Positions 44,896 to 55,900 of a DNA stretch of 64,000 bases are shown here, piece by piece (within the stretch, counting starts at the first letter, position 1; every line of letters starts with the position of its first letter). The notes under the pieces were generated by a model. The model saw only the letters and a program-made list of their open reading frames with translations, was not told the origin of the DNA and searched no databases. The stretch comes from Capniomyces stellatus (taxonomy: Eukaryota; Kickxellomycota; Harpellomycetes; Harpellales; Legeriomycetaceae): assembly GCA_001661515.1 (NCBI GenBank), contig LUVW01000014.1, forward strand, positions 62,001 through 126,000, written 5' to 3'. The position numbers and the translations under genes were made by a program.

Positions 44896-46785
44896 AAAAA
44901 GTACAAATAATACGGGCAACATTAGCCGCTTAGCTAAACCAAAGCTTGGTCTTTAAAGGTCCACAAAGGGTATACTTTAATTGTAGTTCTGGGTGATTTT
45001 TGTTCACCATTAATATACCAAAACGTAACGAGCTAAAGTAACACTTCCAAGACAAGATTAATTAAAGTTATAGAACTTGTTATAACCTGTATTACTCGGA
45101 ATTGGCTATTACTTAAATCAAGTTGATCTTTTTTTTTAATGAGAGGCGTGTGTGTTAGTCACTGACTAATAATATAATAGTTTATGAATTCTTATTTTTC
45201 ATCAAAGAAAATGAAAACTATATAAAACATTAGTCGGTGACGATGTAGTTATTTCAAAAAATTGATTCTCAAAATTTATTTTAAAAATTCCGAGTACTTA
45301 AAAAAAGCAAAAAAGCTCCGTAGTCTAGATTCTTGAGTCTTAGTTACAATCTATCACACTTTTCCATCACACTTTTTTAAAATCGCTTAGCGTGCCCGTC
45401 TTTCCTGATTAAAGAAAGGCTAGAACATTAACAAAAGACCTTTTGTAAAGTACAAGTATGATCAGCACATCTAATAAACTCTCTTTAGGAAGAGACTACC
45501 CTGTAAAACATCCGCCCGAGGTTAGAAACTATCCACAGTAAATTAGACCTGTCAGTACAAACTGACGGTATATCGAGTACCAGTTGGCAAACAATTACTC
45601 TTGTTTACTTTGCACTTATTCTTTCATGAGCACTCTTACAGTCGGACCCTCTTGTTTGCAGCATCCATCTCTTCTTATCACTCACTTTTATTTTTATTTT
45701 ATTTGTCGTATTTGTATAGATATCAACATTATAGTCTTCGTTGACTTTAGATTGTCAGCCCTTCTAGCTTTATTTTATTCTGTTTTAAAAAAACCTGTAT
45801 ATTACATTTTTTAATTTGGTCCATCACTAATAACTAATTCATCAACCATTTATTCCCATCCTTCGCGATTATCTGCCAAGTGTGACCCATTCTTAATCGG
45901 TTTGGAGAGGCTCAATATAGTTTGGTGTAGAATCTTTTTTATATACTAGCCTTCAAGTGCTAAACAAACCAAAATGAGACAAGTCATTTGGTCCAAAATC
46001 TTAGTTTGGTATAGTTAGGGAATGGTTGCACATCTTTGGTTTTCATATCAGCACTTTTGTTATTACACGGCTATAGTTGCTGACTTGGTATGTGTATAAA
46101 TGTTTTGTGGCTAGTAATACAACTGGAAGTAGCGATTTGCACTTTGGGAAATATAAACGTAGAAGTCGAGTACCACGCACCAGCCTCAATATTTTTAATC
46201 CAGGTAATTCACCATCGAGATAGCTTGCGATATATTGCTGGTATAACTTTAGCCAGAGTTATATAAAACGTGGCATTGCTATCAAAGAGAGTAAGTCTGC
46301 CAAAACAGAGTAGCATCGTTATTTAAAAATAGGGAAGGTAATTAGGATAAGTGGAAGTTGTACGCTTTTGGTGCATGTATTCGCGCACTGAGTCTGCTAG
46401 TCACAAATTGTTTATTTCTTATATATGATTTGATCGTCAGGTACGGACAATCTAGTTGGTTAAAGGTGCATTGGTTAATAGAGCCGTTTATCATGGTTTG
46501 ATTATTCCACCAAGTACAGACGCTTAACTAGATATGTGTTAGAGCACTAGTGCTGATAGCACAAAGTAAACCATGCTTTTATGCACATTAGAGTCAGATT
46601 CCACGAGGCTAATTGCTCACTTACGCGTTGGAAAGCCAATTTAAATAACGAAGCCTAGTGTCAGAGTATAACACAACTTTGGTTGGAAGCGAGTTTATCG
46701 AGGGTGTTTGCAAGTGCGTGTTATAGAAAACGGGTTTACACAGGTTGTGTATTTGTTCTAGCAGACGATTCACAAAAGAAAAGTA

Positions 46786-46891
46786 TAGCATGGCGTAGTA
46801 AATCATGGCATATTCTGCTATAGTAAGGCATGACATGGCATATTATAGCATAGTAAAGCATGACATAGCGTAGTAAAGCATGGTATAGCAC
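46786..46891. repeat. Degenerate AGCATG-rich repeat cluster
   Basis: Repeated degenerate copies of a 10-15-bp motif (agcatgacat, agcatggcgt, agtaaagcatg) occur about eight times in some 105 bp. They partly overlap as imperfect palindromes because CATG is self-complementary. Confidence 0.7.
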
Positions 46892-48216
46892 ATAGGGCGG
46901 GAACAAGTGTGAATGGTGCAAGTCATTTACAATATATCGGCATTATTCAAATTATAGGATACTGTAGACTGTAATGACGAATCGATACTGTCAACGTGTG
47001 TCGATAGTTTCAAAAAAAAAGAAAAAAAGTGACTGGAGGACAACGCATTTCTCTAGTAAAAAAAAAAGTCTGTGTTTTTTAAAACGATTATGTGGTTTTG
47101 GCACATGAGTTTAAAATCATTTTAATGCCGAAGCTAGTCTAAAGCCAAATTACCTTAATTTGGTTTGGGACAGCTTTTTTTTTTTGTCAAGTGAAAGAAA
47201 AAGCAGCAACAATGAAAGCTATAGGTTGATCAACTAAAGTCAAACCAATAACTAGGAATGTGGACCTACATGAGTTTGCGGCAATATGTTTGGATGATGA
47301 AATTGTGATTAATAAGCAGGCCCAATATTTTGGCTATGACTGGCTTATTTATTTAATTAACTGAATGTTATTCACTCATCTTTTGGTCCATTTAACGAGA
47401 CAAAAGTACAGTAATATATATATATATACTTTTCTGTGACTGATTGCCGTTGCGCTTTTATATTTGGGTTAGGCTTGAAATTCTGATTAATTATTTTTCT
47501 GAAAAGAAATACCGAGTTGAATCATTGATGAGAGGAGGGTGAGAGGGAGACAACTAGCACAGTCATTATAAAACATAAATAATGCAAATCACGAATTCGA
47601 AAACCAACCAGCGTTTAGCGTTACCAGTAAGCACTTGCATTATACGAACTATTTTGTGACGTTACATTGACAATTTAATTGCTGAAATAAAAAACAATAT
47701 TTGAAAGAGAAAAAAAAGAAAGAAAAAAGTAAAAAAGACAAATTATAATCATAGTATATCATTGCATCGATTACATCATCGAAGCTAGTCATATATCTCA
47801 AAAGTATATGCGTAAAGCAGTACTTAAAGACTAGAATAAAAGGTCTGTTGTGATCAAAACCCCAAAATAAAAGTAAATGTATCAACACGCCAATCTACGC
47901 TTGTTACCCCAACCTATAAATAAACAAGTTTAGAAATTTATCAATATAGAGTGAGTAGCGCTGTAAAAAAAAGGGCTTTAAACATCAAAGTCGGCTAATT
48001 TGAATTCTTTAACCGATCCCAAACGTAGAGAATTTTGTTTTTATTTTATTATTATTAATGTTGCCATAGTACCAAATTTTTTTTTTGATGAAAATAATTG
48101 GAAAAAGATAAACAAAGCTTGCATACTCAACAAGGCAAACTAAATTAGCCGAAAAGGTTGTATTGCTGCTATTGGGCAGCTTCAGTCAAATTTATTTGCT
48201 TGTGCAAATCATAGCG

Positions 48217-49122
48217 TTATGTCGAAAATCCTGACATTAACGCACTGTCAATACCAGTCTCTAAAGATATCCAACCAAGAAAGGCACTGGCTTTTGTGAA
48301 ATACCCTGTGCCATTAACTTTTCCGCAGCCATTAGATGGCAGTGTGTCCTTGGATATTTCTTTTAAGTTAAATAAAGACCCTGCTCCAAAGCTGGTTACA
48401 CCAAGTAAATAGTGCGAGTGGCCGTCCAAGGCGTATAACGGGCCACCTGAATCGCCCAAGCAAACATCTTTGCCATCTAGATTTGATGTGCAAACCAGGG
48501 AGCTGGAGAATGTTTGAAAAGTTCTACTGTTAGCGTAGCATAGCCCAGAGTCCGAGAGGGCGAGGTCAACTTTATGCAGAGTTTTGACGTTGGTGGCGGA
48601 TTTTGTATATGTTGTGTTGATCCCCCAGCCCAAAGCAACCAGCTTTATGTCCAAACTTGGTGTCTTGTTATACACCCTTACTGGCACTGCGAGCGATTCG
48701 GGAACTGGCTGCGATAGAAACAATATTGCAATGTCAAACAAATATGTTTTTGGCTTGTTGGCAGGAAACACAGCCACACGAGCGACAGCCAGCCTGTTTT
48801 CAATGGAATTAACGTGCAGAGATGAACCAACGCCTACCACAAACGCAGAGTTTTCGTACAATGTACCGTTTCCATCACGCACACAATGTGCTGCAGTCAA
48901 CACAGCATACTCAGATATTAATGTCCCCCCACACCTGAATTTACTTTTATTGCTGGATATCGAAATGGATACTGTAGATGGAAACTCGTCGATTGAGGCA
49001 GGGGTTCCATTGACAATCCGTTTTTCAAGGGTTCTTGGTTTTCCACCATTCGAGTTTGCACCGCTAACAATTGCAGTTAAAAGTACCATTGAAATAAATT
49101 TTGCCAAACCACAGCCAACCAT
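48217..49122 (-). CDS. Secreted trypsin-like serine protease (S1 family)
   Basis: This single-exon gene encodes 301 residues of a chymotrypsin-fold protease. An N-terminal hydrophobic signal peptide (about 1-22) is followed by a short propeptide ending TLEKR, then IVNG, the mature N-terminus that forms the activating salt bridge. The catalytic triad is intact: His in LTAAHC, Asp in FDIAIL and Ser in GDSGGP. An Asp six residues before the catalytic Ser (DVCLGDSGGP) marks trypsin-like Lys/Arg specificity. Cys pairs match the His-loop and active-site disulphides, and several N-glycosylation sequons are present. The dibasic KR junction would suit Kex2-type processing or autocatalysis. It has no introns, unlike most neighbours, and sits beside the gene desert. 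Secretion into a host or substrate environment is inferred. Secreted trypsins are typical of insect- or plant-associated fungi. Confidence 0.95.
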   Translation of the reverse strand: MVGCGLAKFISMVLLTAIVSGANSNGGKPRTLEKRIVNGTPASIDEFPSTVSISISSNKSKFRCGGTLISEYAVLTAAHCVRDGNGTLYENSAFVVGVGSSLHVNSIENRLAVARVAVFPANKPKTYLFDIAILFLSQPVPESLAVPVRVYNKTPSLDIKLVALGWGINTTYTKSATNVKTLHKVDLALSDSGLCYANSRTFQTFSSSLVCTSNLDGKDVCLGDSGGPLYALDGHSHYLLGVTSFGAGSLFNLKEISKDTLPSNGCGKVNGTGYFTKASAFLGWISLETGIDSALMSGFST

Positions 49123-49917
49123 GGTCGATGTGGGTATCAGAAGCGGGGCGTGTTGTCGTGATTTCTATCCCCTTTTTTTAAAAAATTAAATATGTATCTA
49201 TATACACAGAAATGTAAATAAATAATAATTGAAACGATATTACTTTTGCTGTACTTTTTATTCTTTTAATCTGGCAAAAGTACAATATGTAGTTTTATAT
49301 ACTATCATTGCGAATATATTACATTTATAACTAGCCATTGTTGGTCAAAGTCAAAGTCCACATACCTGCACAATCATCCTTAGATCCGTATACTGTAGTT
49401 TGATTAAAATGACCCTTTGACATCAACCAAAATTGAAAAATGGAGTAAAAAAAAAAAGAAATAAAGAAAAAAATCATTCAATAATAGGTTGTGATTTAAC
49501 CGTTTTCGGCTACCGATCTATTATTATTTCATATTTATTTGTGTGGTTTATTGGTAACAAAATCAACACAACAAAACATACAATATTAAACAATACTATA
49601 AAAATACTATAAAACACTGTGCTATTTTGATATGTTAAATGACTCTATTAGCCAACACCCCGGGGGTTTGTGGATGGCCTCCAAAAACGATACTGTTGGT
49701 TGTTTTAACTCCTCTCCCAGAAGTGCTTTAAAAACTGTGCAAGTAAAAGAGAGATGGTGTGTGTATACACTTCCTTTATTGCAAGCAAAACAAACCTTAA
49801 CATGGGTTTATCGATAGAAAGAAGAAAAAAAAAGTTAAAAAAAAAAAAGGAAATGAGGGTAATAAACAGCAGATCATGCTCAGTATAAAGAAGCAACCCG
49901 AATAAACAGAAACCTGG
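49123..49917. other. Spacer between tuberin 3' end and protease start
   Basis: Promoter of the protease and 3' flank of tuberin. AT-rich, with A-runs near 49447-49474 and 49827-49850. A 61-codon plus-strand frame at 49632-49817 has no recognisable motif. No gene is seen. Confidence 0.5.
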
Positions 49918-52900
49918 TTACCAAGATGGACCAGTCCCAAGTCTAAGAGAGATTGTAGAAACCAAGTCTGCAGCGGATAGGTTGGGGTTATCCAAGTCAA
50001 TTCCTTGGAGACAAAACTCATCAATAAGAGAAACGTTGCTGGTACCCTGTTGCTGTTTCTGTTTCTGTTCTTGCTCTTGTTCTTGTTCTTGTTCTTGTTC
50101 TTGCTGCTGTTGTAGATGGTCACTATTTTGCAGGTGGTTGAATCCAGTTTGTCCAGAAATCAAACTTGATATCATTGCTGGAGAAACGGATTTATCAACC
50201 AGAGGTGTGTTCGTGTCTCTTCTACCACCAACACCAGAATCTGTGGCGAACGACGTATTTGGCTGTAAAAAGTTCAAGCCAGCTACGCTGCTGCTTCTAG
50301 CACTGCTAGGTACAGGCGTTTTATTTATAAAATTTTCGGAAATCGATCTTGGATTACTGCTGCCGCTGGTTGCGTTGCTATCATTTGAGTTGGGGTTCAA
50401 AGGTGGTTCAAACGAGCCTGGAAGTATGGCTACTCTTTTTCTCCCAAGACTTTGACCGTAATTCAATGAGGAGTTACGTCGTGGATTTGAAACTGAAGTG
50501 TTAGGGGAGCTGGATGAGTTGAAGTTGGAAGTGTTGTTTTGTAACTTGGACTGACCTTCGATCTTTTGAGTTGCTGGTGTTGCGTTTGAATCAAGTGCGT
50601 TGGAATTTGTGGTGTTCAGCAATTGGATGCTATTCGAGGGTATATCGATCTTCGATAGATGGTTGCCAAGTCCATCGGACTTCAAGACTGAGCCTGATAA
50701 TTTGCGGACAGATGTAGAGGCCAAAGGGTTCGCTGGTATACTGCTCAAACTACCAGGCCGATCATCCAATACCACACCCTGAGCATGACTTGATGAGCTC
50801 TGTGCGTTTGCCAATTGGGCAAATGCATCGGCTGGGGATTCGGGATTAAAGCAAACAATGGGCACAGGCAGTGAATTTACACCAGAAAGGGTAGAAGCAT
50901 TCCTAGAGTAGTCGTTATCAGATGGATATGTTGCGGATTTAAGTATGGTGTTATTGGCCGAGGAGGGCAGAGTGTTGGTTGTTGAGGCTAGTGCGCCTTC
51001 CTTGAGTCTATTAAAGGCCCTCAGCCTTTGCCTCCAGTTGCTGACATGTTCGCCTGGAGTTTGTCTTTTAATCGCCAAGAAAACCTGAACAAAAATGTTT
51101 GCATGAATGGCAGCGATTCTCACAAGGCCTGGGAGAGCAGATAGGGTGACAAGCTTTGGATGCATTGCGGGACCAATTGGCGGAATTTCAGGGCTAATCT
51201 GCGTTCTGACCCAGTACAGCCTTTCGCCGTTTTTATGCGAGTCTTGTGCTGGCGGTTGGTTAGGCATTTGCATGGTGTCTTTATCAGAGACAGAAATATC
51301 GCCAGGGGTAACAATGATTTGAACATAATTGAACTGGCTGCTAATTGTATTGAAGTCGTAATGCTGCTCGCTTTCATTAAACACAATGTGGACATAGTCA
51401 TTCCCCACATGTGCCTTCTTTTGGTGCTGGGTATTAGCGTTTGTTGGTAGATTTTCTACATTCGGCATCATTGTTGCAACATGGAAAACGATATGGGACA
51501 CAGTGTCCTTCCAAGTGATGCAAAATCTTCCGTCCAGGTCCTTCCCGCTTGTGTCTAAGCCTCCATGGTAGCCCTTCACCTCTCTGAGCCTGCTGACTTT
51601 CCCCAACCCACGCAAAAAGGCCCAGTACGCAGCAGATCCATGGGTGTTGCGCAGGATTTCGTTTTCGCCTGACTGCTTGGGGCCAACGTAGATAACGCCG
51701 ATTTTATGAGTGTCGATTGAAGGACTGAATCTCAAAGTGGTGAGGGTGCGCTGCACACGGGGGGCACCGATCGATATTTGCATTGGTCTGTCAATGCCAA
51801 TGAACCTAGGATAAGTGCTAATAAGATCGTCAACAAAACAACGCTGGGGGTTCATCAGTATAGGGAAGTGAATTGGGCGGTTTTTGGTAGGAATAGAAAT
51901 CACATCGCCATGCAGCAGTCTATTGATTGAGGATACCGGCAAAACATCAATGTTAGCCGAGGCTGGAGTCTCGTTTGGTAAAGAGTAAATCGATGTCATT
52001 TCTGAGTCAAAGGCGCTGCTCTGGCTAGCATCGGTGCTTGAGGTACCAGGTTCACCGGTTGGCTTGTTGGCTTGACACATGTATTCTTTAGCCATTGCGG
52101 GCAAGTCCACAATCCGAGACATAAAGCCTGAAGGCCTTTGGCTGATTACCTGAGCCAGAGGTCCAGATACCTGCGCGCGGATAATAGTCACACCGCTACC
52201 CTGAATCCAACTAAAGTCTTTAGTTTCGCCCAAGTCGTTCTCTTCAATAGCCTGCCCGTCAGCCAACGCCTGGTCATTGGACATGAAAAGAAACCTAAAC
52301 AGCATATCGATTGAGACCTGATTGATTTCGGTTAGTGACGACCTGTCGCCATTGCTTGCCAGCAAACCCTGCAAAACCGGGTCAATCAGCTTGAGTTTGA
52401 AGTCTGGCTTGTTGATTATATACAGAATATCAATGGCCTGGAACGCCATAATTAGCACATAGTGTATCGATGCCTCGTCATTGTGAATGTCGTTTTCATA
52501 CAGAAAACTGGGACTCTCACCCCAAAAAGATAGATTAACCTCAGGCTCTTTATTGTATCCATCTTTGCTGTTTGTAGAGCCCTGCATCCCGCCTGCTTTA
52601 TTGGCTGCCGACGGACTGGGTTCTGGCTTTAATGAGTTTTGTCTAAGCCCAGACATTGCAAAACTACTGGGGTTGGAGTCACGATCAGAAGGGTTAAACG
52701 GGGAATTTGGGTTGGAGTTTGAATTTGAGTTAGAGTTAGAGTTAGAGTTGGTTTGGTTCTGAAGTTGACTCTGGCTTTGAGTGTTCCTGGCCTTGTTGGC
52801 GTTTGTGCTCTTTATGTAATTAAGTGCAATCTGTAAAATGGTTCTAAACTCGTCTGGTACCAAGTTGACACACAGCTCCGGCTGTCTAGCTAGTGCAGAT

Positions 52901-55900
52901 ACAAACTCTAGAATATGTACGTTCATGGCTATTGCAGAAAAGGTCTGCACCAATCTGCTTAAAATCGATGGCAGCAGTTTGCGGAACGTGTCAGGCAGCT
53001 CCAGCATGCAAATATTAAGCGCATGGATACACAGCCTGGCTGTCAAGTGGCTGCCTTTGCTCAGTCCATTTTGGAACGACTGGACCATTTTGTGCTTAAG
53101 ATGGACTGGAATAAGATTTTTATAAAGCACCAATCTAGACAGCAGTCTGTAGCCCATGACATAGAGTCTGATTCTCTGAGTTGATGTTAATCTGCCACTC
53201 ACATACGCATTACCGTGCACCTGCACTTGTACTTGCGTTCCTAGTTTACCTTCGTCCAATGCCGTTGTCATGTACGTCACCAGCTTTTTGATTGGTTCTG
53301 AACATGCCTCAAATAGATATGTATTGCTAAGTTGGATTTCCAACCCAGTAAGAACAAACTCCATCAGTTCCAACGAGTTGTCTGTGGCCAACAGTGTTGT
53401 TATGTCTTCTAGATACTCACTAGCGCTGAACACTCCATACTCCTTGTACATTGGCAAGATGTTCGATGCTAGTTTGGAGTCTAAGCTCATGTTGGAATGG
53501 TTGTTGTGGATTTCTTCAGTAAAAACGGGGTGTCGGACAATCGGCTTCCACCCGAACACATTCGAAATGCCTACATTTTCTAGCATGTATATGGTGTTGT
53601 GCATATCCGAACGAATCATCAGAATGCACTTTAGAAGCACCATCCGAACTTTGAAGTTTACTTTTTGATTTACAGATATTTTTTGAATCGTCCTCATCAA
53701 CTCTGCTGTTAATTCTGAGCTAACAAGCATTTCTTCTTCCTCCTCTCTTTCCACTCTATTGTCACTTTCCACTCTATTGTCATTTTCCGTCTTCTTTTCC
53801 TTTTCATCTTCCTTGATGTAATAGCTGGCTGCGTAATTTCTGCTCAACCGGTTTCCTGAAAGCCGTGTTGCCAGTGCCCTAAATAATGCGTGACTTGCAT
53901 AAATGCCCATATCTACTGCCTTCCTTTTACTCTCCTCACTAACCATCTCCTCACTCTCATCTCCAATATCTGCTTCACCTGACCCTCTTCTTCCCCTCCC
54001 TTTTATTCCCCCCTCAACTTCGTTCTCACTTTGATCTTGATCTTGATCTTGATCCTCGTCTCCAGCACTTCCCCTTGATACACTGGCTTTTGCCTCACTT
54101 GAACCTAAAGACCTTCCTGCCGAACTCTCTTCAGTGGCACTCTGTGGTGGTCTGGTCTTTAGGATGCTGCTACCACGCGACTTTTTCATGTTAAAAATCG
54201 TAGGCTTGGACGCTAGCCTTTGAATAGATGCTATTCTTTCGGAACTCGCTCTGACTCCTGAGCTAACCCCCAAACCCACATTTACTTGCAACGATCCTAA
54301 CCCTGTATTCGTACTTGTCCCTGTACTTGTACTTGTACCTGTGCCCGCTCCCGACTCTGACCCCAGCCCCAGCAGCGACTTTTCAGGCTCTAGAGACTGT
54401 GGCTGCTCCGAAACTGCCGCCTCAATCACCCTCTTGACCATCTCCATCGCCTTTCTAAACTTGCCAGGCGCATCCCTTAGCAAAACTTGCTCCATAATAG
54501 CCACCAGCGATTCCACTATAAACAAATCCTTTTCCAGCTGCTGCCTTGCAGATATTTTATTCAAAATAGAGCTACCAACTTCGTTATGGAAAGCCTCGGG
54601 CGATTCCAGCAGCTTTTTCTTCAATAGCCCAATCACCTTCCTTCTAACCTCAGTTCCCTTTTTTGGGTTGAGGAAAAACACATCTATACCTACAGCTATA
54701 CTTTCCAGGCTGTGGCCACCAACGTTTGTCGAGTTTTCAGCCTCGTCATTCATGCTAAACAAACTCACTGCCAAATCGTCAGGGAAATCACTCATTTTTA
54801 TAGTCTGTAGAATCACTCTAGCCAGGTTTTCTTTGGTTTCTGTAAGCCCCGTGTTCGTCTTGGTCAAATATACGTTAGCACTAGCTCCAAGCAAAGAGTA
54901 AAGGTCTTTTAAAAGCTGTTGCGAGCTTTCCGACTCGAGTCCACTAGCTTCATTTTCTTTAACACTTATCACCACCCGATCTAGAATATCGTAGTAAAAC
55001 CCGTAGTGTGCCACATGTAGTTCTGCCAGCTGTGCATTTTCTATAAACGCCTTAAAGTATTTCAAAATATTTCTTTGGAACACCCATTTCCCGCTTACTG
55101 GGTCGCGTTCGTCTCTAGCCTCCAACTCTACTCCCAGCTTACTATAGTGGAGCTCTATTTGACTACAATTCAGTAGAATCCGAAGGAATATTGCTGTTCC
55201 TCGCCTGTAGAAGAAAAATCTGTCCATTTCCGGCGCCATTATGTTAGTTATTACATATACTACCCCGTAAATTATGGCTCTATGGGCCGACTTGTCAATA
55301 CTAGCGCCATGTCCCAACTGAAGCCCTTCTAAACTATTACCTGCCAGCTTCAACGGTGTCATTAATTCCATATCCCCATTCAGAATAATTCCCTCCATGC
55401 ACTCTGTCACCTCATATATATAGCATGACAGAAATACACTGGTCGCTATTTCTGTTGCCACTTCTCGATACTCTCCATCGGTTATTATTAGACATGTAAG
55501 TCTCACAATTCTTTCAAGTGCTCGATAAAGTATCGATCCGTGCCCAACAACCGCCCGCAACAGCTGTGCAAATCTCTTCATATACTTGACACCTTCTATT
55601 CCAATCCTTTGCTTTCTTTCAAGAAGGAATATTTTTTCCCCTTTGATGCATAAATCTACCAGCATTTGCCCTACCTTGGCGTCACTTAGTAACGCGTAGG
55701 TCTTTTCAGCCAAGTGTGACATTGCCTCCACTCCTTTATCTAGTATCCTGTTCCCAATCATTATGTTGTTGATTTCCATCTTTATATCGGTATCCATTTC
55801 TGCCTCTACCTCTGCCTCAACTCCCTGCCCCATTTCCATGCCCATTTTGAGCAGCACCAGCTTGTCCATTCCTATTTCCGCACTCACATCTCCATATATC

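Larger units (their letters stand above)
39011..48216. other. Gene desert of about 9 kb
   Basis: AT-rich DNA with no gene that I can support on either strand. The longest frames are 60-98 codons, several lacking ATG, with no recognisable domain. A minus-strand ATG frame at 43268-43035 has coding-like composition but no family match. Four minisatellite-like arrays are listed separately. The first 55 or so bases are the shared leader of dipeptidase copy B. Confidence 0.55.
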
